A DNA stretch of 64,000 nt. Origin: Geodermatophilaceae bacterium NBWT11. GTDB taxonomy: Bacteria; Actinomycetota; Actinomycetes; Mycobacteriales; Geodermatophilaceae. Of this stretch, positions 9,094 to 19,400 are shown one piece after another. Made by a program: the position numbers and the translations under genes. Position 1 is the first letter of the stretch, and every line of letters starts with the position of its first letter. The notes beneath the pieces were generated by a model. The model did no database searches. It was given only the letters and a program-made list of their open reading frames with translations, and was not told the origin of the DNA. The stretch is from NCBI GenBank assembly GCA_014218215.1, contig CP043652.1, positions 744,001 through 808,000 of the forward strand, written 5' to 3'.

Positions 9094-10163
9094 GGCAGGA
9101 CCACCTGGCGCAGCTCCTCCGCGACGCCCTCGGGCGAGGTGTCGGAGACGAAGGCGCCCATCCCGGACTCCGAGCCGGCCAGGTACTTCAGCTTCCCCGG
9201 GGCGCGGGTGAAGGAGAACAGCTGCAGGTGCAGCCACCAGTCCTCGCGTCCCTCGTGCACCGGGGCCTGGTTCCAGGAGGAGATGTAGTTCATCGGGGCC
9301 TCGAAGCGGTGCGCGAACCGGCCCAGCACGTCCAGGTACAGCTCGACGAAGGCGTCCCGCTCGGCGTCGGTGAGCGCCGCGACGTCGGGCACCCGACGGT
9401 GCGGGAAGAGCTGGAGCTCGTAGGGCCAGCGGGCGGCACCGGGCACGAACGCCGTCCAGTGCTCGTTGGCCGCGACCACGCGGGGGCCGGTGCGCTCGGC
9501 GGCGAGCACGTCGGCGAACAGGTCGCCGTCGTACGCCCGGGCCTGGGCCAGGACCCGCTGCACCCGGGGGGCGAGGAACGGGTAGGCGTAGACCTGCCCG
9601 TGCGGGTGACCCAGGGTCACCCCGATCTCCTCGCCGTGGTTCTCGAACAGGAACACCTGCTCCACCCCCGGCAGCGCCGACAGCACCTCGGTGCGCTGCG
9701 CCCAGGCGTCGACGACCAGCCGTGCCCGCTGGGCACCCAGGTCGGCGAAGGAGCGGTCGTGGTCGGCGGTGAAGACGATGACCTCGCAGCGGCCCTCCCC
9801 GGGCCGCAGGGCCACCAGCGGGTTCCCCTCGGCGTGCGTGGGCACGTCCCGGTCGACCTCGGTCGACAGCGAGGGGAAGCGGTTCTCGAACACCGCGACC
9901 TGGTAGTGGGCCTCGGGCACCTCGGTCGCCCGCTCCGGGGTCGAGGGACACAGCGGGCACTGGTCGGTCGGCGGCAGGAACGTGCGGGTCTGTCGGTGGG
10001 CGGCGATGACCACCCACTCCCCCAGCAGCGGGTCCCAGCGGACCTGGGAGCGCGTCGCCACCGGCGGGAGGTCCCGCGGGTCGACGGCGTCACGGGACAC
10101 GGGCGCGTCGTCGAAGTAGACGATCTCGCGGCCGTCGGCGAGGTGGCGGGTGGTGCTGATCAC
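9090..10163 (-). CDS. galT: Galactose-1-phosphate uridylyltransferase
   Basis: Exchanges UMP between UDP-glucose and galactose 1-phosphate. The nucleophile motif GHPHGQVYAYPF is intact (HPH at about 186-188) and zinc ligands are suggested by CPLCPS near residue 70. The start at the GTG at 10163 (MISTTRHLADGREIVYFDD) is preferred because a LacI-type palindrome sits just upstream. An alternative GTG at 10181 would place that palindrome inside the coding region. It leads a galT-galK operon with a four-base overlap. Confidence 0.94.
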   Translation of the reverse strand: MISTTRHLADGREIVYFDDAPVSRDAVDPRDLPPVATRSQVRWDPLLGEWVVIAAHRQTRTFLPPTDQCPLCPSTPERATEVPEAHYQVAVFENRFPSLSTEVDRDVPTHAEGNPLVALRPGEGRCEVIVFTADHDRSFADLGAQRARLVVDAWAQRTEVLSALPGVEQVFLFENHGEEIGVTLGHPHGQVYAYPFLAPRVQRVLAQARAYDGDLFADVLAAERTGPRVVAANEHWTAFVPGAARWPYELQLFPHRRVPDVAALTDAERDAFVELYLDVLGRFAHRFEAPMNYISSWNQAPVHEGREDWWLHLQLFSFTRAPGKLKYLAGSESGMGAFVSDTSPEGVAEELRQVVLP

Positions 10164-10166
10164 GAT

Positions 10167-10180
10167 TGTGAACGCTAACA
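10167..10180. promoter_or_regulatory. LacI/GalR-type operator candidate before galT
   Basis: TGTGAACGCTAACA has near-dyad symmetry around its central bases (five of seven positions pair) and resembles LacI-family operators of actinobacteria. It lies four bases upstream of the preferred galT start, a position suited to repression of galTK. No LacI-family gene is in the window, so the regulator would be elsewhere. Confidence 0.5.
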
Positions 10181-10197
10181 CCCGCCACCCGGACGCC

Positions 10198-10989
10198 CTA
10201 GATGGTGGACACGGACCCCGCGTCCACCCGGTAGTTGCTGCCGTTGACGAAGCTGGCGCGCTCGGAGCACAGGAAGGTGATCACGCTGGCGACCTCCTCG
10301 ACCTCGCCACGGCGACCCAGCTCCATGCCCGGCCGCTCCTCCTCCAGGAAGGACTCGATGGCCTCGTCGACGGAGGTGCCGTTCTCCTCGGCCCGCTTCT
10401 CCATCATCGCGTCGGTCATCGGGCTGGCGATGAAGGCCGGGGACACGGCGTTGACCAGGACGCCGTCGGAGCCGTAGCTCTTGGACAGGCCCTTGGTCAG
10501 GCTGAGGACGGCGGCCTTGGCCGCGCAGTAGGGCAGCTCGTCGACGTAAGGCTGGACGGCGTCCTCGCTGGCGAGCAGGACGATGCGCCCCCAGCCGGCG
10601 GTGCGCATGCCGTCGACGAACGCCCGGACGACGCGGACGACGGCGAAGAAGTCGATCTCCAGGGTGGAGCGCCAGCCCTCCTCGTCGATCTCGTGGAAGA
10701 GCCCCTGCGCGCCGGTGATGCCGGCGGCGTTGACCAGGATCTGCGGGTCGCCGATGGCGGCGACGACCTCGGTCTTGAGGCGGTCGACGTCGGCGGCGTC
10801 GGTGAGGTCGGCGGCGATGGCGGTGACGCCGTCGCCCAGCTCGGCAGCGGCCTTCTCGAGGGCCTCGGCGTCCACGTCGGTGATGACGACGCGCACGCCC
10901 TCGGCGAGCAGCATGCGGGCGGTCTCGCGGCCGATGCCGGAGTCCGCTCCGGTGACGAGTGCGGTGCGGCCGCTGATGCCGAGGTCCAT
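10198..10989 (-). CDS. Short-chain dehydrogenase/reductase
   Basis: A 263-residue NAD(P)-dependent SDR. The Rossmann glycine motif VTGADSGIGRETA is at about residues 12-24, NAAG at about 88, and the catalytic YxxxK is in YCAAKAAVLSLTKGL, preceded by the expected serine in LLASEDA. The C-terminal lid carries an acidic insertion (MMEKRAEENGTSVDEAIES). An ATG at 10989 was chosen because GGGAGACC precedes it and conserved sequence begins immediately. It is not in an operon with galT (about 34 bases apart, with an operator between). The substrate is unknown. Confidence 0.88.
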   Translation of the reverse strand: MDLGISGRTALVTGADSGIGRETARMLLAEGVRVVITDVDAEALEKAAAELGDGVTAIAADLTDAADVDRLKTEVVAAIGDPQILVNAAGITGAQGLFHEIDEEGWRSTLEIDFFAVVRVVRAFVDGMRTAGWGRIVLLASEDAVQPYVDELPYCAAKAAVLSLTKGLSKSYGSDGVLVNAVSPAFIASPMTDAMMEKRAEENGTSVDEAIESFLEEERPGMELGRRGEVEEVASVITFLCSERASFVNGSNYRVDAGSVSTI

Positions 10990-11104
10990 GGGGTCTCCCG
11001 TGGTCGTGCACCCGTGGGCCGGGTGCGTCCGGGGGTCTTCCTCCCCCGGACGCACCAGGCTGACACCCGGTGTCACCCGGCCACGCAGCCCCCATGACAC
11101 AGAA

Positions 11105-11136
11105 ACACCCTCCGACCCGGGTGGGTCGGAGGGTGT
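11105..11136 (-). terminator. Intrinsic terminator of the tRNA-Gln/tRNA-Glu transcript
   Basis: A perfect 14-base-pair stem (ACACCCTCCGACCC with its complement) encloses a four-base loop, GGGT on the plus strand. A short TTT tract follows on the minus strand. It lies 14 bases beyond the tRNA-Glu 3' end. Confidence 0.85.
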
Positions 11137-11150
11137 CTGGTGGTGCGGTG

Positions 11151-11223
11151 TAGCCCCGAAGGGATTCGAACCCTCGCTACCGCCGTGAGAGGGCGGCGTC
11201 CTGGGCCGCTAGACGACGGGGCC
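11151..11223 (-). tRNA. tRNA-Glu (anticodon CTC)
   Basis: 73 bases folding to a complete cloverleaf. The acceptor stem pairs GGCCCCG with CGGGGCT, ending in a G-U pair, with discriminator A. The anticodon stem-loop is GCCGCCCTCTCACGGCGG, giving anticodon CUC. The T arm contains GGTTCGAATCC. CCA is not encoded. It is transcribed after tRNA-Gln and before a strong terminator. Together with gltX upstream, this repeats the mycobacterial gltX-glnU-gltT arrangement. Confidence 0.96.
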
Positions 11224-11266
11224 AGAACTGTGTGCAGATGTTACCTGAGGAGATCACGCTTCCTCG

Positions 11267-11338
11267 CTGGGGTACCAGGACTCGAACCTAGACTAACGGA
11301 ACCAGAAACCGTCGGGCTGCCAATTACCCCATACCCCA
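11267..11338 (-). tRNA. tRNA-Gln (anticodon CTG)
   Basis: 72 bases. The acceptor stem pairs TGGGGTA with TACCCCA, discriminator G. The anticodon loop TTTCTGGT gives CUG. The D arm has TAATTGGCA and the T arm GGTTCGAGTCC. No CCA is encoded. The U1-A72 pair and GatCAB later in the window fit indirect charging, in which GluRS makes Glu-tRNA(Gln) and GatCAB amidates it. It lies 43 bases before tRNA-Glu on the same strand. Confidence 0.96.
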
Positions 11339-11381
11339 TGGGCTGTGCTGTTGTCAGCGCCTCTCAGCGCCGTCGGAGACA

Positions 11382-12500
11382 CTACCCGATGCCCTCCCGG
11401 GCTTCACGCACCCCCTGCCGCGACCACCGCGGGTCGGGCGCCGGCGGACCCGGCGGCCCGCCGAACGGGGGCAGCGGCGGGGCCGGCACCCAGGTGGGCT
11501 GCCGGGCCTGTGTCCCCCGGAGGTCGACGGCCGGGCTGACGAGCTCGGGCCGCAGCACCGCGCGGGAGCGGGCGACGAGCCAGACGTAGGCGCCCATGGC
11601 GACCAGGTCGAGCAGGGTGACCAGCAGCCCGATGCCGGCCGGGGGCACCGCGGTGGCCACCTCGTCGCCGAGGAGCCCGATGGTCAGGAAGACCACCACG
11701 TTGTTCACCGCGTGCAGCACGATCGCCGCCTCCAGCCCCCCGGTGAGGTTCGTGACCCACGAGGCGGCGAGCCCGAAGGCGAACCGGTCTGCGAAGGTCA
11801 GCACGTCCGGCGGGGCGTGTGCGGCCGAGAAGAGCGTGGCCGTCACCAGCGCGGCGATGACCGGCCCGGCCTTCTCCGAGCGGATCCACGCGGTGAGGGC
11901 CTGGGTCAGGTAGCCGCGGAAGACGTACTCCTCGGCGGCGGACTGCAGCGGCGTGGTCAGCAGCACCACGAGCAGCAGCCAGACGTAGCTGGAGTCGGGG
12001 CCGGTGATCGTGCCGGACTCGGCGGTCAGGCTGATCCCGATGGTCACCAGCACGCCGACGCCCAGGGTGAGCAGGGCGCGCCAGGTGAGCGGTCGGAACA
12101 GCCGCCAGCGCAGCCGGCCGGTGACCGACGACGACCAGCCCGGCCGCATGCCGTGCGCGACCGCCCAGCAGGCCCAGACGATCGGGATCGCGACGATGAG
12201 CGACAGGTTGGTCATCAGCAGCACGCCGGGGTCGACCAGGTCGAGCAGGTTGGCCTCGGGCACCACGCCGGTGACCAGCACCGCGACCACGACGAGGACG
12301 GCGGCCACGGCGTAGAGCACGGAGAACAGCAGCAGGCCCAGCACCGGACGCCACCAGGCCCAGTCGCGGGCCCGCATCAGCCGCTCGTAGGGCTGCGGTC
12401 GGTCGAAGGGCGGGGCCCCGGGCGGGGTGACCGGTCGACCTCCCACCGGCCGTGGCGGCAGCGGTGGCGGCGGCGGGGCGGGCACCCAGCCGCGGGGCAC
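11382..12500 (-). CDS. CPBP-family intramembrane metalloprotease, probably frameshifted at its N-terminus
   Basis: A polytopic CAAX-protease/bacteriocin-processing (CPBP) protein. All three family motifs are present: EEYVFRGYL (EExxxR), FSAAH and HAVNN. About seven hydrophobic helices are flanked by proline-rich cytosolic tails at both ends. As read, it begins at a GTG at 12500 with no ribosome binding site. A better start, ATG at 12592, overlaps the gltX stop (TGATG) and encodes [19 protein letters not shown] in another frame. The two frames would join seamlessly if the run of six C at 12512-12517 had one more base. The gene is therefore either frameshifted or affected by a sequencing error; the protease core is intact. 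Substrate unknown. Confidence 0.85.
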   Translation of the reverse strand: MPRGWVPAPPPPPLPPRPVGGRPVTPPGAPPFDRPQPYERLMRARDWAWWRPVLGLLLFSVLYAVAAVLVVVAVLVTGVVPEANLLDLVDPGVLLMTNLSLIVAIPIVWACWAVAHGMRPGWSSSVTGRLRWRLFRPLTWRALLTLGVGVLVTIGISLTAESGTITGPDSSYVWLLLVVLLTTPLQSAAEEYVFRGYLTQALTAWIRSEKAGPVIAALVTATLFSAAHAPPDVLTFADRFAFGLAASWVTNLTGGLEAAIVLHAVNNVVVFLTIGLLGDEVATAVPPAGIGLLVTLLDLVAMGAYVWLVARSRAVLRPELVSPAVDLRGTQARQPTWVPAPPLPPFGGPPGPPAPDPRWSRQGVREAREGIG

Positions 12501-12591
12501 CTGCGCCGGTGCCCCCCACCGGCCGGTGGGGGCGGGCCGCCGTACTGCCAGGGCTGCGCCTGACCCTGCTGGGAACCCGCTCCGCCGGGCA

Positions 12592-14079
12592 TCACGCGCT
12601 CGCGCGCTCCCGGGCGACGGCGAGCCGGGCCAGGGTGGTCTCCCGGCCCAGCAGCTCCATCGACTCGTAGAGCGGCGGGCTGACCGTGCGCCCGCTGATC
12701 GCGACCCGGACGGGCCCGAAGGCCTGCCGCGGCTTGCGGCCCAGCTCCTCGACCAGGGCCTGCTTGAGCGCGGCCTCCAGCTCGGGGGTGGTCCAGTCGG
12801 TCAGTGCGGTCAGCGCCGCGGTCGCGGCGTCCAGCACCTCCACGGCGTCCGGTCCGGACAGCTGCTTGGCCACCGCCGCCTCGTCGAACACGACGTCGTC
12901 GGTGAAGAGGAACCCCAGCAGGCCGACGGCCTCGGAGAGCACGACCATCCGCTCCTGGGCCAGCGGCGCGATGGCGTCGAGCACCCGTTGCTGGTCGGCC
13001 GTCGGCGGCTCCGCGACCAGGCCGGCGCCGGCCAGGTACGGGGTCACCCGGGTGACGAACTCCTCCACCGGCAACGCGCGCAGGTGGGTGGCGTTGATCG
13101 CCTCGGCCTTCTTCAGGTCGAAGCGGGCCGGGTTGGGGCTCACCCGACGGACGTCGAAGGCCTCGACCATCTCCGCCATCGAGAACACGTCCCGGTCCTC
13201 GGCGATCGCCCAGCCGAGCAGCGCCAGGTAGTTGGCCAGGCCCTCCGGGAGGAAGCCCCGGTCGCGGTAGAGGTCCAGGTTCGACGTGGGGTCGCGCTTG
13301 GACAGCTTCTTCGCGCCCTCCCCCATCACCAGCGGCAGGTGCCCGAAGCGCGGGGCGCCCTGGGCCACCCCGACGGCGGTGAGCGCCTCGTAGAGCGCGA
13401 GCTGGCGGGGGGTCGAGGACAGCAGGTCCTCCCCGCGCAGGACGTCGGTGATGCCCATCAGGGCGTCGTCCACCGGGTTGACCAACGGGTACAGCGGCTG
13501 GCCGCCGGCCCGGGCGAGCACGAAGTCCGGCACGGCGCCGGCGGCGAAGGAGACCTCGCCGCGCACGAGGTCGTCCCAGGCCAGGGCGTGGTCGGGCATC
13601 CGGAGCCGGTAGACCGGCGAGCGGCCCTCGGCCCGGAACGCGGCCTTCTGGGCGTCGGTGGTCTCCCGGTCGGCGCCGTCGTAGCCCTGCTTGGGGTCCT
13701 GGCCGGCGGCGACCCGGCGGGCCGCGACCTCCTCGGGGGTGGAGAACGACTCGTAGGCGTGCCCGCCCTCCACCAGCTTGGCCAGCACGTCGCGGTAGAC
13801 CTCACCGCGCTCGGACTGCCGGTAGGGCCCGTGCGGGCCACCGACCTCGGGGCCCTCGTCCCACTCCAGGCCCAGCCAGCGCAGGCTGTCCAGCAGGTGC
13901 CGGTAGGACTCCTCGGTGTTGCGCGCGGCGTCGGTGTCCTCGATGCGGAAGACGAACTGCCCGCCGGTGTGCCTGGCGTAGGCCCAGTTGAACAGCGCGG
14001 CCCGCATGACGCCGACGTGCACCGTGCCGGTCGGCGAGGGGCAGAACCGGGTGCGGACCGGAGCGGTGGGGGCCGTCAC
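12592..14079 (-). CDS. gltX: Glutamyl-tRNA synthetase
   Basis: A class I aminoacyl-tRNA synthetase of 495 residues. The HIGH motif appears as [13 protein letters not shown] and the KMSKS loop as GAKKLSKRD. The C-terminal anticodon-binding helical domain is complete. Presumably non-discriminating, charging both tRNA-Glu and tRNA-Gln, since gatCAB is present and no glnS is seen in the window. The GTG start overlaps the FAH-family stop (GTGA), and the TGA overlaps the start of the CPBP gene, so the three are probably translated from one minus-strand mRNA that may continue into the tRNAs. Confidence 0.97.
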   Translation of the reverse strand: MTAPTAPVRTRFCPSPTGTVHVGVMRAALFNWAYARHTGGQFVFRIEDTDAARNTEESYRHLLDSLRWLGLEWDEGPEVGGPHGPYRQSERGEVYRDVLAKLVEGGHAYESFSTPEEVAARRVAAGQDPKQGYDGADRETTDAQKAAFRAEGRSPVYRLRMPDHALAWDDLVRGEVSFAAGAVPDFVLARAGGQPLYPLVNPVDDALMGITDVLRGEDLLSSTPRQLALYEALTAVGVAQGAPRFGHLPLVMGEGAKKLSKRDPTSNLDLYRDRGFLPEGLANYLALLGWAIAEDRDVFSMAEMVEAFDVRRVSPNPARFDLKKAEAINATHLRALPVEEFVTRVTPYLAGAGLVAEPPTADQQRVLDAIAPLAQERMVVLSEAVGLLGFLFTDDVVFDEAAVAKQLSGPDAVEVLDAATAALTALTDWTTPELEAALKQALVEELGRKPRQAFGPVRVAISGRTVSPPLYESMELLGRETTLARLAVARERASA

Positions 14080-14879
14080 GACGCGGTGGAGACGGTGTCG
14101 GCGCCGGTGACGGTGTTGGTCAGCTCGCCCAGCCCCTCGATGGCGCAGGTGACCGAACCGCCGGCCCGCAGCGGGCCCACCCCGGCCGGGGTGCCGGTGA
14201 GGACGACGTCCCCGGGCAGCAGGGTCATCACCTGCGAGATGTAGGAGATCAGGGTGGGGACGTCGAAGAGCAGCTGGCTGGTGCGACCGTCCTGGCGGAG
14301 CTCGCCGTCGACGGTGGCGGTGACCGACAGGTCGGCGGGGTCCTTGCCGATGCCGGGCAGGTCGGTCTCGATCCACGGGCCGATCGGGCAGAAGGAGTCG
14401 AAGCCCTTGGCCCGGGTCCACTGGTTGTCGCTGCGCTGCATGTCCCGCTCGGTGACGTCGTTGCCGATCGTGTAGCCGAAGACGCTGGACAGCGCCTGCT
14501 CCGGGGTGACGTGCCGGGCCCCGCGGGCGCCGATGACGACGGCCAGCTCGGCCTCGTGGTGCACGTTGGTGCTGCCCGGCGGGATGCGGATCGCGTCGCC
14601 GGGCCCGATCACCGAGGTGGAGGGCTTGAGGAAGAGCAACGGCTCCTTGGGGGCGTCCCCGGTCTTCATCTCCGCCACGTGGTCGGCGTAGTTCTTCCCG
14701 ACGCACACCACCTTGCTGGGCAGGATCGGGGAGAGCAGCCGGACGTCGGCCGCGGCGTGCCGCTGACCGGTGAAGGAGATCTGGCCGAAGGGGTGGCCCT
14801 CGATCTGGGCCACCTGGCCGTCCCCGTCGAGGACGCCGAAGGACATGCCGGACGGTGAGGCGTAACGGACGATGCGCAC
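14076..14879 (-). CDS. Fumarylacetoacetate hydrolase family protein
   Basis: A 267-residue FAH-fold enzyme (acylpyruvate hydrolase / oxaloacetate decarboxylase / hydroxyheptadienedioate isomerase type). The cytoplasmic metal site is visible in [13 protein letters not shown] and [10 protein letters not shown]. The family entry motif is [14 protein letters not shown] and a late substrate-loop motif is [15 protein letters not shown]. Length fits FAHD1-like proteins. It lies immediately upstream of gltX with a four-base overlap, as Rv2993c does in M. tuberculosis. Substrate cannot be assigned; acylpyruvate hydrolysis is the most general guess. Confidence 0.92.
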   Translation of the reverse strand: MRIVRYASPSGMSFGVLDGDGQVAQIEGHPFGQISFTGQRHAAADVRLLSPILPSKVVCVGKNYADHVAEMKTGDAPKEPLLFLKPSTSVIGPGDAIRIPPGSTNVHHEAELAVVIGARGARHVTPEQALSSVFGYTIGNDVTERDMQRSDNQWTRAKGFDSFCPIGPWIETDLPGIGKDPADLSVTATVDGELRQDGRTSQLLFDVPTLISYISQVMTLLPGDVVLTGTPAGVGPLRAGGSVTCAIEGLGELTNTVTGADTVSTAS

Positions 14880-14932
14880 GGGTCGAGGTTACTGACCTGG
14901 TGCCACCGGCTCCCTGCGGCCAGGATCGGGCG

Positions 14933-15331
14933 ATGGCCTCCCGCATCACCGCCGTCGCCGTCGACGCCCTGGACCCGCCCGCGCTCGCCGCCTTCTGGGC
15001 TGCGGTCCTCGCCTGGGAGGTGGTCGGCGAGGAGGACGGCGTGGTCAGCATCGCCCCGCCGGGGCAGCCGGAGAAGGGCCCGGTGCCGGGGCTGGACTTC
15101 CTCCCCACCCCCGACCCCACGCCCGGGAAGGTGCGGCTGCACCTGGACCTGAACGCCACCGACCGCGACCAGGCGGCCGAGCTCGGGCGGCTGCTGGCGC
15201 TGGGGGCGACCCGCGCCGACGTCGGTCAGGGCCCGCCGTCCGAGGAGATGACCTGGGTCGTGCTCGCCGACCCCGAGGGCAACGAGTTCTGCCTGCTCGC
15301 CTCCACGGTGGCACCGCTCAGCGCACGCTGA
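14933..15331 (+). CDS. VOC/glyoxalase-like domain protein
   Basis: A 132-residue single-domain vicinal-oxygen-chelate protein. The hallmarks are [15 protein letters not shown] near the N-terminus and the closing [13 protein letters not shown] with a potential metal-binding Glu. The ATG at 14933 was chosen because the VOC fold begins at once with [12 protein letters not shown]. It is divergent from the FAH gene (53 bases apart) and convergent with leuB. A related VOC protein occurs at 54127-54519. The reaction is unknown; such proteins are often annotated as glyoxalases or resistance factors without proof. Confidence 0.82.
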   Translation: MASRITAVAVDALDPPALAAFWAAVLAWEVVGEEDGVVSIAPPGQPEKGPVPGLDFLPTPDPTPGKVRLHLDLNATDRDQAAELGRLLALGATRADVGQGPPSEEMTWVVLADPEGNEFCLLASTVAPLSAR

Positions 15332-15353
15332 CCCCGTCCGGCCGACCCGGGGC

Positions 15354-16376
15354 TCAGCCGGAGGCGAGGGCCGCCAGGCGGTCGCCGACCTCGGCGGTGC
15401 GCAGCGGGGAGCGCTTGTCCCGGGTGGAGAGGTCGAAGGCCACCGCGGCGTTGACCTTGCGGGCCTGCTCCGGGCGCCCCAGGTGCTCCAGGAGCAGCCC
15501 GACCGACAGCACCGTCGCGGTGGGGTCGGCCTTGCCCTGACCGGCGATGTCGGGCGCCGAACCGTGCACCGGCTCGAACATCGACGGGTTGGTGCCCGAG
15601 GCGTCCAGGTTGCCGCTGGCGGCCAGCCCGATGCCACCGGTCACCGCAGCGGCGATGTCGGTCACGATGTCGCCGAACAGGTTGTCGGTGACGATCACGT
15701 CGTAGCGGCCGGGGTCGGTCACGAAGAACATCGCGGCGGCGTCCACGTGCTGGTAGGCCACGGCGACGTCCGGGAACTCCGTGGAGAGCTCCTCCACCGT
15801 GCGCGACCACAGCGACCCGGCGTGGCTGAGCACGTTGGTCTTGTGCACCAGCGTCAGGTGCTTGCGCGGGCGGGTCACGGCGCGTTCGAAGGCGTACCGG
15901 ACCACGCGCTCGACACCGAAGGCGGTGTTCAGGCTGACCTCGGTGGCCACCTCGTGCGGGGTGTCCTTGCGCAGCACGCCGCCGTTGCCCACGTAGGGGC
16001 CCTCGGTGCCCTCGCGCACGCACAGCATGTCGATCTCGCCGGGGGCGGCCAGCGGGCTGGTGACGCCGTCGTAGAGCTTGGCCGGGCGCAGGTTCACGTG
16101 GTGGTCGAGCTCGAACCGCAGCTTCAGCAGCAGCCCCCGCTCGAGGATGCCGGCGGGCACCGACGGGTCGCCCACCGCACCCAGCAGGATCGCGTCGTGC
16201 TGGCGCAGCTCGTCGAGCACCGTGTCGGGCAGGAGCTCCCCGGTGCGCTGCCAGCGGGCGGCTCCGAGGTCGTAGTGGGTGCTCTCGACGTCGGGGGCCA
16301 CCTCACCGAGGACCTTGAGGCCCTCGGCCACCACCTCGGGTCCGATGCCGTCTCCAGGGATCACAGCCAGCCGCAT
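15354..16376 (-). CDS. leuB: 3-isopropylmalate dehydrogenase
   Basis: NAD-dependent oxidative decarboxylation of 3-isopropylmalate in leucine synthesis. Motifs: [16 protein letters not shown] at the N-terminus, LLGAVGDP, the Mg/substrate aspartates in [17 protein letters not shown], and [19 protein letters not shown] near the cofactor pocket. 340 residues, full length, of the compact actinobacterial type. The ATG at 16376 begins directly at the conserved sequence. It is monocistronic by appearance, separated from the upstream subtilase by a strong terminator. Mycobacterial order is leuB next to serA; here the subtilase has been interposed. Confidence 0.96.
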   Translation of the reverse strand: MRLAVIPGDGIGPEVVAEGLKVLGEVAPDVESTHYDLGAARWQRTGELLPDTVLDELRQHDAILLGAVGDPSVPAGILERGLLLKLRFELDHHVNLRPAKLYDGVTSPLAAPGEIDMLCVREGTEGPYVGNGGVLRKDTPHEVATEVSLNTAFGVERVVRYAFERAVTRPRKHLTLVHKTNVLSHAGSLWSRTVEELSTEFPDVAVAYQHVDAAAMFFVTDPGRYDVIVTDNLFGDIVTDIAAAVTGGIGLAASGNLDASGTNPSMFEPVHGSAPDIAGQGKADPTATVLSVGLLLEHLGRPEQARKVNAAVAFDLSTRDKRSPLRTAEVGDRLAALASG

Positions 16377-16425
16377 GGGGCCCGAGGCTAGTGCCCGGCA
16401 CGGACGGCGTCCCCACCCGGACACA

Positions 16426-16461
16426 CCGGCGCCCCCCGCACGGGTGTGCGGGGGGCGCCGG
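16426..16461 (-). terminator. Terminator downstream of the subtilase gene
   Basis: A perfect 16-base-pair GC-rich stem (CCGGCGCCCCCCGCAC with its complement) with a GGGT loop on the plus strand. It lies 21 bases after the subtilase stop. No long U tract follows. Confidence 0.75.
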
Positions 16462-16482
16462 GTGCGCGGTGGTGCTACCGGG

Positions 16483-19400
16483 TCAGCCGGCGGGCGGGGC
16501 GTCCGCGGGCGTCTCGACCGGGGCGTCGGCCGGGGTCTCGACGGGTGCCTCCGCGGGCTCCTCGGCCACCGGGGGCACCGTGGTGGTGTCCTCGGGCGCC
16601 GGCTCCACCGGGGTGGTGTCGGCCGGCGGGACCTCGGTGGTGGTCGAGGTGTCGGCCGCCGTCCCGGCGATCGGGACGGTCTGGGTGCGGCCCGCGCCGG
16701 TGCTGTTCTGGCTGAGCAGCACCATCGCGGCCTTCTCCCCGCCCACGGCGGTGTCCGCGGCGTAGGACGCGGCGTCCTGGGTCACCGTGATCTCGGTGCC
16801 GTCGGCGGCCGGGACCACGATCGCGGACTCGCCGTCGACGTCGAAGGACAGCCCGGGGGCGGTCGGGTCGAAGCTCATCGCCTGGGGCGCGAGCTCGGGC
16901 AGACCACCGGTGGTGACCGTGCCGACGTCGTCCACGGTGCCGTTGGCGCTGGAGGACTGGACACCGAAGGTGATCCGGCCCAGCGGCTCCGGGAACGCCG
17001 ACAGCGGGACGCTGAGCACCTGGACGTCGGAGTCCATCGCGTTGGTGTCGACGAGGCCGTCGTAGACGTTCATCGGCGTCACGACGGGCTCACCGCCCGG
17101 CCCGACGAGGTTGAAGTCCCGGTCGGTCAGGACGACCAGCGGCACGTCGTAGTCCTCGATGCGAGTGGTGGTGACCTGGTAGTCCCAGACCCCGTCCCCG
17201 GTCGCGTCGAGGAACACCCCGTAGTTCACGGCCGTCTGCGCGGTGGTGAAGCGCCCGTGCGCGGAGACCGCGAAGTACAGGCCTGCGTCGTCGTACTGCA
17301 GCACGTCGGAGGCGACCCCGACGCCGGCCAGGTCGACCGACCGCTCGAGCTCGGTCTTGTAGCAGTCCGAGGCGGGGGCGGTGGTGCACTCGGGCAGCTC
17401 CGGGCTGTAGCCGAGCTGCTCGAACCCGCTGACCAGCGAGGTATAGCTGCTGGGGTCCAGGGCCGGGCCGTTGGCCACGCCCTCACCGGCGAGGGTGATG
17501 GACGAGCCGTCCTCGGCTGCCGTGGCGGCCAGCGTGGAGGAGGGCTTCGGGTTGGCGTGCACCGGCACCCGCAGGGTCTCCCCGCGGTTGTTCTGCGGGG
17601 TGAAGAAGACCCGACCGCTGGCCTCACCGACGAACTGGCGGCCGTCGTCGACGACCATCGTCGGGTCGGCGACCTTGAGCAGCTGGTCCTGGGTGGCGGT
17701 CATGGTGACCGTCACCGTGCGGCTCTGGCCCGGGGGCACGGTGAGCCGCTGGGCGGACAGCGCGTACCGGACGCCCGGCTGGGCGACGAGGGCGTCGTAG
17801 GACACCCGGTAGACCGCGGCCCGGTCACCGGTGTTCTCCACCGTGATGGTCCGGCTGTCGCTGACCTGCTCGGCGTCGACCTCGACGACCCCGAAGGACG
17901 CCGACACGACGCCCGAACCGGCCTCGGCGTAGGCGAGCACCTCGTTGGCCAGCGCCGCCGACGCGTCGATCCGGCCGGCGCCGACCCGGTTGGGCCCGTA
18001 GACCTCGCCGGTGCCGTCGGGGCCGGTGGTCAGGTCGTGGCCGGCGGTGTTCATCAGGTCGGCCTTGACCTGCTCGGTGCTCCACTCCGGGTGCGCCGCG
18101 CGGATCAGCGCGGTGACGCCGGCGGTGACCGGGGCGGCCATCGAGGTGCCGGAGAGGGTGGCCCCACCGGAGCCCTGCCCGACACCGGCGGAGAAGACGC
18201 TCACGCCGGGGGCGGCGACGTCGGGCTTGACGCCGTCGGCCTGGCGGACCCCGCGGGAGCTGAAGGACGCGAGCTGGTCGACCTGGCCCGGGTCGGTGGT
18301 GACCGAGGAGGACTTCAGGCCGGGGCCGAAGGTGACCGTGACGGTCGTGCCCGCGGCGACGGCACCGGCGAGGGCCGCACCGTCGGTGGCGGTGACCAGG
18401 ATGCCCGGGATCTGCGGGACGCCGGTGATGCCGGTCTCCAGGGCGTCGCCGTCGTCGACGATGACGAAGCCGATGGCCCCGGCGTTCACCGCGTTGGTGC
18501 CCTTGGCGACCGAGCCGCAGGTGAACCCGTCGGCCTCGATCAGCAGGATCTGGCCGCTGGCGTAGCCGGGCGGCAGGGCCGCGCAGCCGGACTCGTTGCC
18601 GGCCGGTGCGGCGATCAGGTCACCGGTGACGTCGGGCTTGATCGTGCCGCCGTCGTCGGTGTCGCTGTAGGCGATGGACCGCAGGCCGGGGCGGGTGCCC
18701 TCGACCAGGCCCTCGGGCGAGACGACCTGCCAGCCGTCGAGCACCGCGTAGCCGTCGTTGCTGGCCGCCACCGCGATGCCGCGGGGGGCGTTGCCCGGCG
18801 AGCCACCGATGTCGTAGCTGTCGGCGGCGTTGCCGGCGGACAGCACGGCGAGCATGCCGAGCTCCATGGCCCGGTCGATGGCCATCGAGTCGGCGTCGTC
18901 GGCCAGGCCGTAGTCCGAGCCCAGGGAGAGGTTGACGACGTCGAGGTGGTCCTCGGGGTTGCCGTCACCGTTGGGGTCCAGCGCCCACTCGATCGCCTGC
19001 ATGGTGACGTCGGTGGAGCCGTCGCAGCCGAAGACCTTCAGCGCGTACAGCTCGGCACCGGGCGCCATGCCCGGCCCGATGGACAGGTCCGAGGGGACGC
19101 CGTCGTCGTAGCCGCCGCGGTAGGTGGTGCCGTCGGCGTTCACGCCGTACCCGGCCGACGTGCCGGCGACGTGCGAGCCGTGGCCGTTGCAGTCCAGCGG
19201 GTTGTCGTCGGGCATGGCGACCGGCTGGTAGGCCGGGCTGGCCGGGTCGGCGTTGTAGCTGTCGCCGACGAAGTCCCGGCCGCCGACGACCTTGGCGTTG
19301 GGGTAGATGCCGGCCGGGGCGGGCTGCGCCTCGTAGGCCTGCAGGGTCTCGTACTGGTCGACGCTGCCGCTGCCACCGAAGTCGGTGTGGGTGTAGTCGA

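Noticed and set aside
14933-15331. VOC protein as antibiotic resistance (bleomycin/fosfomycin type)
   Set aside because: Only the general fold is visible; resistance-specific residues cannot be assigned.
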